Below, one piece after another: positions 51,930-60,030 of a stretch of DNA of 64,000 bases. The stretch spans positions 148,137 through 212,136 of the forward strand of contig CAZYFH010000001.1 in assembly GCA_964646815.1 (NCBI GenBank), written 5' to 3'. Both the position numbers and the translations under genes were made by a program. The notes below the pieces were generated by a model. The model saw nothing but the letters and a program-made list of their open reading frames with translations. It was not told the DNA's origin and searched no databases. Every line of letters begins with the position of its first letter. The stretch's first letter is position 1. The DNA comes from CAZYFH01 sp964646815 (GTDB lineage: Bacteria > Acidobacteriota > Vicinamibacteria > Vicinamibacterales > UBA8438).

Positions 51930-51953
51930 CGATTGTCGGCCGGCCGACAATCG
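51930..51953. repeat. Perfect 24-bp palindrome between the bifunctional nuclease gene and parA
   Basis: CGATTGTCGGCC at 51930-51941 is followed at once by its exact reverse complement to 51953. As RNA it would make a 10-bp stem with a CCGG loop. On the minus strand it is followed by TTTGAACC, so it might be a weak terminator after the nuclease gene. Its perfect symmetry, about 190 bases upstream of the parA start, also suits a protein-binding site. Confidence 0.85.
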
Positions 51954-51988
51954 GGGTGGATGAGTGGACCGTGAGATGGGCCGGCACG

Positions 51989-52474
51989 CTACATCTTGTA
52001 TTTGCCAAGATCCTCGGGGTCGAGACTCTCGAGCCATTTGGTTAGTCGTTCCGAGTTGCCCGAGTCCGGAGCGAAGTCGATGCTCTTGGCGTTGTCAATC
52101 ACCGTCTCCTCGACGTAGATCGGCGCACGCACACGGAGTGCCAGCGCAATCGCATCGCTTGGCCTCGCATCAATCGCGATGAGTTCTCCACCAAGCCGAA
52201 GTTGGATGAGCGCGTAGAACGTATTCTCCTTCAGGTCGCAGACGACGATCTTCTCCACCGCCGCTTTCAAATCCTGAATCACGTTGCGGAGGAGGTCGTG
52301 TGTCATCGGCCGGGGTGTGGCGACGTTTTCGATCTGGGACACAATGGCGTTGGCCTCGAAAATACCCAGCCAGATTGGCAGGACGCGCTCGCCGTCATCG
52401 TCACGCAGGATGACGATGGGCATATTGGTGATCGGATCGACCATCAACCCTTTGATCGTCATCTCGATTTGCAT
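51989..52474 (-). CDS. Bifunctional nuclease family protein (DUF151)
   Basis: A 161-residue BFN/DUF151 protein beginning MQIEMTIKGLMVDPITNMPI. The conserved RVLPIWLGIFEANAIVSQIE, PRPMTHDLLRNVIQDLKAAV, TFYALIQLRLGGELIAIDAR and RPSDAIALALRVRAPIYVEE motifs are all there. Plant and bacterial members have DNase/RNase activity in vitro, but the cellular role is unsettled. It lies 15 bases after miaB on the same strand and probably shares a transcript with recN-miaB. The UVR-type domain sometimes attached at the C-terminus is absent. Confidence 0.92.
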   Translation of the reverse strand: MQIEMTIKGLMVDPITNMPIVILRDDDGERVLPIWLGIFEANAIVSQIENVATPRPMTHDLLRNVIQDLKAAVEKIVVCDLKENTFYALIQLRLGGELIAIDARPSDAIALALRVRAPIYVEETVIDNAKSIDFAPDSGNSERLTKWLESLDPEDLGKYKM

Positions 52475-52489
52475 CGGTTTTCCTTTTGG

Positions 52490-53803
52490 CTACGCGACGC
52501 GGCCCCAGACGCTGTTTGGCCCGGTCCGCTCAATCGTGACCTTCAATAGGCGGCCCAGCCACTCCGGTTCCCCGGGAAAGTTGACGACCGTGTTGCCGGT
52601 GGTCCGTCCAGAGAGCTCCCCGTGGCGTCGCCGACTCTTCGACTCGACCAAGACCGAAACCGTGTGTCGCAGCATTTGCGAGTGCAAGGCTAACTGAATG
52701 CCCTTCTGGACACTTTGGAGCTCGCTCAGGCGCCGCCCCTTCTCTTCTTCATCGACGTCGTCAACCAACCGATGAGTGGCAAGCGTGTTGGGTCTCGCGG
52801 AATACTTGAATGAAAACATGCTGCAAAAACCGACCGCCTTGACGAGTGACAACGTCTCTGAAAAGTCCTCTGCCGTCTCGCCCGGGAATCCAACGATCAT
52901 ATCGGTCGATAGGCTAATCCCCGGGATGGCCCCGCGGACGTCATCGACAAGTCGAAGGAATCCATCTCGCGTGTGTCTTCTCCGCATCGCTCGGAGCACC
53001 CGTGTAGATCCAGACTGCACTGGTAAGTGGAGGTGTTCGCACACCTGCGGGAGGTCACGAATCGCCGCGATCAGTCTCGGCGTGACATACCGTGGGTGCG
53101 GGCTGGCGAAGCGAATCCGTTGCACGTCCGGCGTGGCGCTCACCAATTTGAGAAGACCGGCGAAATCGCAGCCTTCGATATCTGGGGCCTGATAGTGATT
53201 CACGATCTGCCCTAATAGGTGTATCTCGCGGTGTCCTGTCACCGCCGCCTGACTGGCCTCCGCCACGATTTCGGCCGCCGGGCGCATCCGCTCGTGGCCA
53301 CGCGTATACGGGACGACACAGAAGGAGCAGAACTCGTTACACCCCTCGATGATGGTCACGAACGCCTTGACCGGATCTTGACGCACAGCAATGCCGAGCG
53401 GGAATGACACATCGTCATGCGGATTCAGTTCAACCGATGGCGCGGCGCCTTGCGTTGCGCGCTCGACAAGTCGCGGCAGCCTGGTCATGGCCTGGGTTCC
53501 GACGATGACGTCGACCATCGGTGCGCGCGCGAGGATCCGCGCGCCCTCCTGCTGGGCGACGCAACCGGTAACGGCGATAACGGGACGATCCTCTGTTGCG
53601 CGACCGCGGAAACGGTCAAGTCGTGCGAAGAGTTTCTCCTCGGCCCGCTCGCGCACGCTACAGGTGTTGACGATGACCAGGTCGGCGTTCTCTGCCTCGG
53701 GCGTTGACTCGTATCCCGCCTGTTCCAGGAGCCCGGCGAGCCGTTCGCTGTCATGCACGTTCATCTGGCAACCGAACGTCTCGATGCAGTACGTCCTAGC
53801 CAC
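52490..53803 (-). CDS. miaB: tRNA-2-methylthio-N6-dimethylallyladenosine synthase MiaB
   Basis: MiaB is a radical-SAM enzyme that adds the methylthio group to i6A37 of tRNA. I take GTG 53803, overlapping recN by 8 bases (VARTYCIETFGCQMNVHDSE); an upstream extension would be basic and unlike the family. The product has 437 residues. The N-terminal UPF0004 domain carries three cysteines of the auxiliary cluster (FGCQMN, NTCSVRERAEEKL, VTGCVAQQ). The radical-SAM cluster is EGCNEFCSFCVVPYTRGHER, and a TRAM domain closes the protein (SVLVESKSRRRHGELSGRT). Confidence 0.96.
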   Translation of the reverse strand: MARTYCIETFGCQMNVHDSERLAGLLEQAGYESTPEAENADLVIVNTCSVRERAEEKLFARLDRFRGRATEDRPVIAVTGCVAQQEGARILARAPMVDVIVGTQAMTRLPRLVERATQGAAPSVELNPHDDVSFPLGIAVRQDPVKAFVTIIEGCNEFCSFCVVPYTRGHERMRPAAEIVAEASQAAVTGHREIHLLGQIVNHYQAPDIEGCDFAGLLKLVSATPDVQRIRFASPHPRYVTPRLIAAIRDLPQVCEHLHLPVQSGSTRVLRAMRRRHTRDGFLRLVDDVRGAIPGISLSTDMIVGFPGETAEDFSETLSLVKAVGFCSMFSFKYSARPNTLATHRLVDDVDEEEKGRRLSELQSVQKGIQLALHSQMLRHTVSVLVESKSRRRHGELSGRTTGNTVVNFPGEPEWLGRLLKVTIERTGPNSVWGRVA

Positions 53804-55472
53804 GCGGTAGCCCCTTCTCTTTCGCCATGTCGGCTTCTGCGTTCGTCTTTTCTTTGCTCGCCAGCAGCTCACGTGCGCTCGCCAACGCCGCCGGTGAGAC
53901 AGCGCCCGTCATCAAGCGCGCCAATTCCTCTTCCCGTCCACTCGCTCCGAGTCGCTCGACGACCGTTCGCGTCCTGCCATCGCGGACCTCTTTGGACACG
54001 CGGTGGTGGGTCGTAGCCGCCGCGGCGATCTGTGGCGCGTGCGTGACGCAGAGAATCTGCAGCGTTGCACCGAGGTCTCGGAGGCGCGCGCCGACACGCT
54101 CGGCTGCTGCTCCGCCAATCCCGACATCCACCTCGTCGAACACGAGCGTCTTCCCCGCCGCGTCCGTCGACGCGAGCGTCTTCAGACCCAGCATCACACG
54201 TGAGAGCTCGCCGCCCGACGCGACGTCGACTAACGGCCGTAGCGGCTCGCCAGGGTTGGCCGAGAACAGCAGCTCTACCTCGTCGATGCCCCGCTCCGTC
54301 CACTGCTCTTCCGGTAGCGCGGAGGCGACACGCACCTCGACACGGCCATGCGGAATCGCGAGTTCGGTCAACTCACGTGCAAGGCGCTGCCCGAGACTGC
54401 GACCATGCCGCGCGCGCTGCGTCGAGAGCCGGCGCGCGACGCTGAGGTACGCGTCCCTCGCGCTCGCCGCCTGTCGCGCGAGCTCGTCCTGTCGGGTGTT
54501 TCCACCAGCGGTCATTTCGACTTCCGCCGCCAGCTCCGCCCGCCGCGTGCACACAGCCTCGAGGGTCTGCCCATATTTCTTCTTGAGGCGCTCTAGCTCC
54601 GCAAGCCGGGTTTCGACCTCGGCGAGTCTCGTCGGCGAGGCCTCGATCCCAGCAACATACGACCTGAGGAACATCGCCAGATCGTCGAGCGGTGGCTCGA
54701 CCAAATCCCGAAGCGACGTGTATGCGTCGAAGCCTCCCGGGTCGAGTCGTGCCAGATCGTCTAGCTGCCTCCACACGCTGCCGAGGGCTGCGAGGATCGC
54801 GTCATCGCGTTCGTAGAGTGCAGCGTACGCCTCGCCACATAGCGACTGCAGCCGCTCTGCGTTGGCCAACCGGCTGCGCTCGGCCACGAGTCTTTTGTCC
54901 TCCCCGGGTTCGGGAGCCGTTCGATCGATCTCCGCCAACTGGAACTGCGCCAGCTCAGAACGGGCGGCCCGCTCCTCTTCGCCCAGTTGCGACTGCGCGA
55001 GGTTGCGGATCGCGACGCGCCAATTGTCGAACTGCTCGCGGACGCGTGCCGCCAGCGGGAGTGCTCCACCGTAGGCATCGACGACCTCTGCGTGGGTTCC
55101 CGCGTCGAGCAGTGCCTGATGCGTATGCTGACCGTGCAGGTCGACGAGCCGGGTCCCAAGTGACTTCAACGTGGTCGCCGCGGCGAGCGCATCATTGACA
55201 AAGGTCCGACTGCGGCCTCGCGCGAAAATTTCGCGTCTGATGATTGTCTCGCCGTCCCCCGGAATCTCGACGGTCGCCTGTACGATGGCCTTGTCGTGTC
55301 CCGAACGGACGAGGGCCGCACTTGCGCGTTCACCGATCAGCAGTCCGAGCGCGCCGACGATTATCGACTTTCCTGCTCCGGTCTCGCCAGTCAGCACGTT
55401 GAACCCTGGCTCGAACTCAAGCTCGATCTCGTCCACGATCGCCAGGTTGCTGATGTAGAGAAAGCGAATCAT
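53796..55472 (-). CDS. recN: DNA repair protein RecN
   Basis: RecN is an SMC-like ATPase acting at double-strand breaks. The product has 558 residues. Walker A is VLTGETGAGKSIIVGALGLL near residue 30, preceded by MIRFLYISNLAIVDEIELEF. Two coiled-coil arms flank the middle (about 150-380), and the C-terminal ATPase part shows DVASGGELSRVMLGLKTLAS (signature), LVFDEVDVGIGGAAAERVGA (Walker B) and CVTHAPQIAAAATTHHRVSK. Length is normal. It heads the recN-miaB-DUF151 run and is divergent from tolQ. Confidence 0.96.
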   Translation of the reverse strand: MIRFLYISNLAIVDEIELEFEPGFNVLTGETGAGKSIIVGALGLLIGERASAALVRSGHDKAIVQATVEIPGDGETIIRREIFARGRSRTFVNDALAAATTLKSLGTRLVDLHGQHTHQALLDAGTHAEVVDAYGGALPLAARVREQFDNWRVAIRNLAQSQLGEEERAARSELAQFQLAEIDRTAPEPGEDKRLVAERSRLANAERLQSLCGEAYAALYERDDAILAALGSVWRQLDDLARLDPGGFDAYTSLRDLVEPPLDDLAMFLRSYVAGIEASPTRLAEVETRLAELERLKKKYGQTLEAVCTRRAELAAEVEMTAGGNTRQDELARQAASARDAYLSVARRLSTQRARHGRSLGQRLARELTELAIPHGRVEVRVASALPEEQWTERGIDEVELLFSANPGEPLRPLVDVASGGELSRVMLGLKTLASTDAAGKTLVFDEVDVGIGGAAAERVGARLRDLGATLQILCVTHAPQIAAAATTHHRVSKEVRDGRTRTVVERLGASGREEELARLMTGAVSPAALASARELLASKEKTNAEADMAKEKGLPRG

Positions 55473-55549
55473 AAACGTGTAGGTGGTGGCACTACCAAGC
55501 GTGGGCTCTGGGACCGTGCACAGGTAGGAACCCCCATCGTATCATACGT

Positions 55550-55578
55550 TTGACAGCATTACAGCTCCGTGGTACGCT
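55550..55578 (+). promoter_or_regulatory. Candidate promoter of the tol-pal operon
   Basis: A perfect TTGACA (55550-55555) is 17 bases from TACGCT (55573-55578). The start of tolQ lies about 57 bases beyond. It sits in the 160-base gap between divergent recN and tolQ. Confidence 0.5.
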
Positions 55579-55635
55579 TAAGCTCTACCGCGCTGTCCCA
55601 GCGGCGCCTCAGTATCTATGTGACGGAAGGGTGGG

Positions 55636-56409
55636 GTGCGTATCCCTGGATACTTTGCCTTTGCTCTTCTCCAGGCGTCCGGCGCGAGCGATGACGCTGG
55701 GGGGAGCTTCGGTGGCGGCATTATCGGGCTGATCGCGCAGTCGTCCCCCCTCTCCCGCGGGGTCCTCGTCACCCTGTTCTTGTTCTCGATCGCGTCGTGG
55801 GCGATCATCTTGTACAAGCTCTGGGAGTTTCGACGTGTCGATGCTCAGACGTCGACCTTCATCGAGGTGTTCCGCAAAAGCAGCAAGTTCTCGGAGGTGC
55901 AAGCCGTCTGTATGTCGCTCGCCGCGAGCCCCCTCACCGGTGTATTCCAAGCTGGTTATGTGGAACTCAACGCGCAGTTGCGCCAACCAGGCGCGTTGAA
56001 TGGATCGGATAGCACGAACGGACCGCCAGCGCGGCCAGCGTTGCGGAGTTTCGACTCGCTCGATCGGGCACTGCTCCGCGCGTCCAACGTGGAGGTCAAC
56101 AAGCTCGAGCGTCACGTGCCAGTGCTGGCCACCACCGCGAGCATCACACCGTTCATCGGGTTGTTCGGCACTGTCGTGGGCATCATCGTGGCGTTTCAGA
56201 GCATTGGCATGACGGGGTCGACGAATCTGGATGTCGTAGCACCGGGGATCGCCGAGGCGTTGGTTGCGACGGCGGCTGGCCTCTTTGCTGCGATTCCGGC
56301 CGTGTACTTCTACAACCACCTGACGCAGCGGATGAAGGTCGTCGCGTCGACGATCGATGACTTCTCGCTCGAGTTTCTCAACATCGCCGAGCGAAATTTT
56401 TCTGGCTGA
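55636..56409 (+). CDS. tolQ: TolQ/ExbB-family proton channel protein
   Basis: A 257-residue inner-membrane protein from GTG 55636. The first span is SPLSRGVLVTLFLFSIASWA. A cytoplasmic loop of about 110 residues follows, then NVEVNKLERHVPVLATTASI, the second span TPFIGLFGTVVGIIVAFQSI and the third ALVATAAGLFAAIPAVYFYN. The conserved Glu of the family is in APGIAEALVATAAG, and VVAFQSI/Thr residues line the proton path. With TolR it turns proton-motive force into movement of TolA. Given tolB and pal downstream, tolQ rather than exbB is preferred. Confidence 0.92.
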   Translation: MRIPGYFAFALLQASGASDDAGGSFGGGIIGLIAQSSPLSRGVLVTLFLFSIASWAIILYKLWEFRRVDAQTSTFIEVFRKSSKFSEVQAVCMSLAASPLTGVFQAGYVELNAQLRQPGALNGSDSTNGPPARPALRSFDSLDRALLRASNVEVNKLERHVPVLATTASITPFIGLFGTVVGIIVAFQSIGMTGSTNLDVVAPGIAEALVATAAGLFAAIPAVYFYNHLTQRMKVVASTIDDFSLEFLNIAERNFSG

Positions 56410-56427
56410 GACCTCAACTCCTTCGTC

Positions 56428-56895
56428 ATGCCAACCGTCCAAACAGCAGGGGGGTACGAGAGCAGCACCCGACGTCGCCGCGCGCGGCGACGGGTCGGCA
56501 CGTCTCTCTCGGAGATCAACGTCGTGCCCCTCGTTGACGTCATGTTGGTCATGCTCATTGTCTTCATGGTCGCCGCGCCGTTGATGCAGCGTGGCCTCGC
56601 CGTCAACCTGCCGGAGTCGCGTCGGGCCGATCCGCTCGTCTCGGAGCGGCTCTTCGTCACCGTGCCGCTGGCGTTTCGCACTGAGGGTATTGTGCAGGTA
56701 GGCGATGACCACGTGCGCGTGGGCGCACTTGCGGAGCGGATGCGGCTCGAGATGATCGACCGGGCGGAGAAGCAGGTGTTTCTGCGTGGCGACGGGGAGA
56801 TTACTTATCGCGAGCTCGTCAGCGTGATGGATCTGTTGAAGGAGGCCGGCGTCGAAGAGGTCGGGCTCGTGCTGGAGGTGCCGCGCGACCGATGA
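56428..56895 (+). CDS. tolR: TolR/ExbD-family protein
   Basis: A 155-residue bitopic protein, 18 bases after tolQ. A long basic cytosolic N-terminus (STRRRRARRRVGTSLSEINV) leads into the single span VPLVDVMLVMLIVFMVAAPL, whose Asp is the essential protonatable residue. The periplasmic domain runs from AVNLPESRRADP to VMDLLKEAGVEEVGLVLEVP. The family's NVVPLVDVMLVLLIIFM signature is nearly perfect. It partners TolQ. Confidence 0.94.
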   Translation: MPTVQTAGGYESSTRRRRARRRVGTSLSEINVVPLVDVMLVMLIVFMVAAPLMQRGLAVNLPESRRADPLVSERLFVTVPLAFRTEGIVQVGDDHVRVGALAERMRLEMIDRAEKQVFLRGDGEITYRELVSVMDLLKEAGVEEVGLVLEVPRDR

Positions 56896-57133
56896 GGACG
56901 ACAGGGGCGGCCCATCGTGAGACCCAGCGGCGACCGGTGACGCCGAACGGCAGTCTAGTCGTCCGTCGTGAACGTCGCGCTGCATTCGACTGGCGCTCCA
57001 ACCCGCCTCTCGGCGCTACTCATCGGTCACACGCTGAGAGCATTCTCCCTCCTCGTGCCTTGCGATGGCCGGACGCGTTTCGGATTCAGTGGAGTCTCGG
57101 TGCGATGTGGGACTGTCACTACGGACCGCAAGG
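56896..57133 (+). other. Unassigned gap between tolR and the TolA-like gene
   Basis: These 238 bases contain no recognisable protein. A frame starting with the ATGA overlap at the tolR stop (56892) is open to 57137 but its sequence is compositionally poor and unlike TolA. Either the TolA-like gene starts late (GTG 57134 or ATG 57065) or its original N-terminal codons were lost. Confidence 0.4.
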
Positions 57134-57934
57134 GTGAAGGAAGCAGCTTCCCACGTACTCGTCGAGCGTGCACGCGAAGCCGACGGAATGCGGTGGACGC
57201 TGCTCATGTCGCTCGGCGCGCACGTCCTGGTGATCGGCGCCGTGCTGCTGGGCCCGAGTGGTTGGATCTCGGGCCAGGAGGCGGATGAGGCGCTTGACAT
57301 CATGACGCTTCGGCTCGGCGGTCCTCAAGGTCCCGGCGAAGGGGGCTTGACGCCGTTGGGAGGGCGTCCGGTGCAGGCAGTGGTGACGTTAGATGAGGCG
57401 CGCCGACCAGAGTGGGTCCAGCCGCCGACACCTACGCCACCGAAGATGATCCTCCCGGTACCAGAAGAGGAATCGCGCCGGCGCCCCGAGCCGGTCACCG
57501 AAGTCGTCACCGTGCCAGAGGAGGCGCGCGGCCGGACCCCCACGACCGGGCCCGAGACCGTCGAGGGGTCGACGATGGCCGACACCGGTGTCGAGGGACT
57601 TGGCATCGGACTCTCCACCGGGGGGCTCGGCGGTATCGGCGGGGAGTTAAGCATCAGCGATTTCTGTTGTATGGAGTACCTCGAGACGATGCTGGAGTTG
57701 ATCGAGCGTCGGTGGGATAGTAACCAGAGTGTTCCAGGCACAGTCGTCGTGCGATTCGCCATTCCCCGTAGCGGCGTGATCGAGGATGTTGGAGTCGACC
57801 GCGGGAGCGGGTATGTGGCCCTCGATCTCGCTGCCCAGCGCGCGGTGCTGCTCACACGCCAGATCCAGCCTCTGCCGTCGCGATTTCCAGACGACCGGCT
57901 GATCGTGCGTCTCACGTTCGAGTATCGACCATGA
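57134..57934 (+). CDS. TolA/TonB-like energy transducer
   Basis: A 266-residue product if started at GTG 57134 (VKEAASHVLVERAREADGMR); ATG 57065 would add 23 unlikely residues. One span (WTLLMSLGAHVLVIGAVLLG) anchors it, a Pro/Glu-rich periplasmic stretch (PPTPTPPKMILPVPEEESRR) follows, and a TonB-C-like domain ends it (MLELIERRWDSNQSVPGTVV, LAAQRAVLLTRQIQPLPSRF). Order and place mean a TolA role, linking TolQR to TolB-Pal, but there is no long helical domain, so it is much shorter than E. coli TolA. Coupled to tolB by ATGA. Confidence 0.82.
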   Translation: MKEAASHVLVERAREADGMRWTLLMSLGAHVLVIGAVLLGPSGWISGQEADEALDIMTLRLGGPQGPGEGGLTPLGGRPVQAVVTLDEARRPEWVQPPTPTPPKMILPVPEEESRRRPEPVTEVVTVPEEARGRTPTTGPETVEGSTMADTGVEGLGIGLSTGGLGGIGGELSISDFCCMEYLETMLELIERRWDSNQSVPGTVVVRFAIPRSGVIEDVGVDRGSGYVALDLAAQRAVLLTRQIQPLPSRFPDDRLIVRLTFEYRP

Positions 57935-59310
57935 CGAAGCCGCCTCAATCGCTCCCGCCGTTGTTTCTGACGCTCCTTGTGGGAGGTGCGCTGGTTGTCG
58001 CACAGCAGCAGCCGTCGGATCGGTTGTCGGGACAACGCACCGAGGTCGATCTGGTCATCGGCGACCGGATCGGCGCACCGCCACGGTTTGCCGTGCCCGA
58101 CTGCCTGACGCCGGGCGCCGAACCGGACGTCGTCGCGGTCGGACAGACCATCGCGCAAGTGCTCTGGGATGATCTTGAGTTCGAGCGTGAGTTTCGGATG
58201 CTTGCGCGGGACACCTATGGCACGGTGCCGCGTTCCCGCTCGTTGACCGACCTGCCTTTCGGCGCCTGGCGTGAGCTGGGCGCAGACGGGGTTGTTAGCT
58301 GCACCGTCAGCGCGCTGCCGAATGATCAGATTCGACTCCAGGCGAGGCTGTTCAACGTCCGATCGCTCGAGTCGGCGTTTGGCGTCGAGTACTCCGGAGC
58401 GATCCGTAACGTCCGGGTGTATGCCCATCAGCTGTCGGACGAAATCCACAGGCAGCAGCGCGGCCTCGAAGGCATTGCTCGCACGCGTATTGCATTTGTC
58501 TCCGATCGTGACAGCGAATCGGTGCTCGGGTTGGTCGAGGATCGCCATACCAAAGAGGTCTACGTTGCCGACTACGACGGCGCCAACGTCCGGCGCGTGA
58601 CGGTCGGCCGCTCGCTCAACATCAATCCGGCGTGGGCACCGAACGGCCGATCCATCGCTTACACGACGTATCGCAACGGACCGCAGGACGTCGCTATCTC
58701 GCACATCTACGAAGGACGCCTCGAAGCGCCCATGGGTGGCAGCGAGTACGTCCACAACTGGCTGCCGGCGTATTCGCCCGATGGACGCCAGGTCGCGTAC
58801 AACTCGAACCGTGACGGCAACCCCGAGCTCTACATCAGCAACGTGGACGGGACCGGACAGAGGCGTCTGACGAACCACCCGAGTATCGATACCAGCGCCA
58901 CCTGGTCGCCACAGGGCCATCAGATCGCCTTTACCTCCGATCGCACGGGCTCACCCCAGATCTACGTCGTCGGCGTCGACGGCACTGGGCTCCGGCGCAT
59001 CACGTTCGAGTCCTATTGCGATCGCCCGACGTGGTCCCCGCCCCCCTACAACGAGATCGCGTACACGTCGCGAACCGGGCCCGGCTTCGACATCAAGGTC
59101 GTCGACCTTGCAACAAACGAGACGCGCCAGCTGACATTCGGACTCGGCACGAACGAGAGCCCCAGCTATGCCGCCAACGGGCGCCACATCGTCTTCTCAT
59201 CGACGCGCGGCAGCGGGGACAAGCAGCTATGGCTCATCGGGCGCGATGGACGCGGTCTGCGACGCATTACGAGCACCGGCAACAACGAAATGCCAAGTTG
59301 GTCCAGGTAA
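57931..59310 (+). CDS. tolB: Tol-Pal system beta-propeller protein TolB
   Basis: A 459-residue periplasmic protein with a signal sequence (LPPLFLTLLVGGALVVAQQQ). The N-terminal domain covers about 35-190 (DVVAVGQTIAQVLWDDLEFE, DGVVSCTVSALPNDQIRLQA). A six-bladed WD40-like propeller follows, with repeated blade motifs such as INPAWAPNGRSIAYTTYRNG, YSPDGRQVAYNSNRDGNPEL and WSPQGHQIAFTSDRTGSPQI. TolB binds Pal and TolA. All blades are present. Overlaps the TolA-like gene by 4 bases. Confidence 0.95.
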   Translation: MTKPPQSLPPLFLTLLVGGALVVAQQQPSDRLSGQRTEVDLVIGDRIGAPPRFAVPDCLTPGAEPDVVAVGQTIAQVLWDDLEFEREFRMLARDTYGTVPRSRSLTDLPFGAWRELGADGVVSCTVSALPNDQIRLQARLFNVRSLESAFGVEYSGAIRNVRVYAHQLSDEIHRQQRGLEGIARTRIAFVSDRDSESVLGLVEDRHTKEVYVADYDGANVRRVTVGRSLNINPAWAPNGRSIAYTTYRNGPQDVAISHIYEGRLEAPMGGSEYVHNWLPAYSPDGRQVAYNSNRDGNPELYISNVDGTGQRRLTNHPSIDTSATWSPQGHQIAFTSDRTGSPQIYVVGVDGTGLRRITFESYCDRPTWSPPPYNEIAYTSRTGPGFDIKVVDLATNETRQLTFGLGTNESPSYAANGRHIVFSSTRGSGDKQLWLIGRDGRGLRRITSTGNNEMPSWSR

Positions 59311-59324
59311 GGAGGGACACGAGG

Positions 59325-59948
59325 GTGAAGTATTCACTGTCATACTTGCACAGCTGCGTCCTTCACGCGGCGGCCGGCCGCGGCCATGTCGTTGCCGGGG
59401 CGGTCGTCGTGGCCCTGCTCAGCGCGTCGTGCGCGGGTAACCCGCCGCCGGTCGAGCCGGAGCCCACCGCGCCGCCACCGGGTGCCCGCAGCGTCGACCC
59501 GGTGCCGCCGAGCCCACCGCCGTTGCCCGAACCGCCGCCGCCACCGCCACCACCGCCGCTCGTGGCCGAGGATGAGTTCGCGTCGCGATCGCTCGAAGAG
59601 CTCAATCGTGAGTCACCGCTCGAGCCGGTCTTCTTTGGTTACGACAGCTCCGTTCTGGACACGGCCGCGCGGACGATCATGGAAGCCAACGCCGACGTGC
59701 TGGAGCAATTTCCCTCCTGGGTGGTCACTATCGAGGGGCATTGTGATGAGCGAGGGACACCGGAGTACAACCTCGGTCTTGGTGAGCGCCGAGCGCTCGC
59801 GGTTCGAGAGTATCTCGTCGGGCTCGGCCTGCCGGTCGCGCAGCTGCGGACGATTAGCTACGGCAAGGAGTTCCCGTTCGATCCTGGTAACGATGACCGT
59901 GCCCGGGCTCTGAATCGCCGCGCTCACTTCGTCATCACGATGAGATAG
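59325..59948 (+). CDS. pal: Peptidoglycan-associated lipoprotein Pal
   Basis: The start is GTG 59325 with GGAGG 9 bases before; the frame is open further upstream only as a shadow of tolB. The product has 207 residues. A lipobox (AVVVALLSASCAGNPPP) is followed by a proline-rich linker of about 50 residues including a run of nine prolines. An OmpA-like domain ends the protein: PVFFGYDSSVLDTAARTIME, VVTIEGHCDERGTPEYNLGL and LGERRALAVREYLVGLGLP. Pal holds the outer membrane to peptidoglycan. The Pro-rich linker is longer than in E. coli Pal. Confidence 0.95.
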   Translation: MKYSLSYLHSCVLHAAAGRGHVVAGAVVVALLSASCAGNPPPVEPEPTAPPPGARSVDPVPPSPPPLPEPPPPPPPPPLVAEDEFASRSLEELNRESPLEPVFFGYDSSVLDTAARTIMEANADVLEQFPSWVVTIEGHCDERGTPEYNLGLGERRALAVREYLVGLGLPVAQLRTISYGKEFPFDPGNDDRARALNRRAHFVITMR

Positions 59949-60030
59949 CCGTTCTGCGCATCGCCGGTGCGGGCAACTCGTGTTCCGCGGGGAAACCGGA
60001 GTACGGTATCGTGATCCGAAAGGTTGAAGT

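Noticed and set aside
49882..51988. parS site of the TGTTTCACGTGAAACA type near parAB
   Set aside because: No close match was seen by eye; the 24-bp palindrome at 51930 has a different sequence and is listed on its own.
55539..55549. Small palindrome CGTATCATACG overlapping the tol-pal -35 box
   Set aside because: Eleven bases are too few to claim an operator without other copies or a known regulator.
55609..56985. A 458-codon open frame on the minus strand across tolQ and tolR
   Set aside because: It is antisense to two clear membrane proteins; its sequence is rich in Arg, His and Asp with no motif, as expected for a shadow in high-GC DNA.
57325..58920. A 531-codon open frame on the minus strand opposite the TolA-like gene and tolB
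   Set aside because: It shadows the real genes, and no domain or signal is visible.
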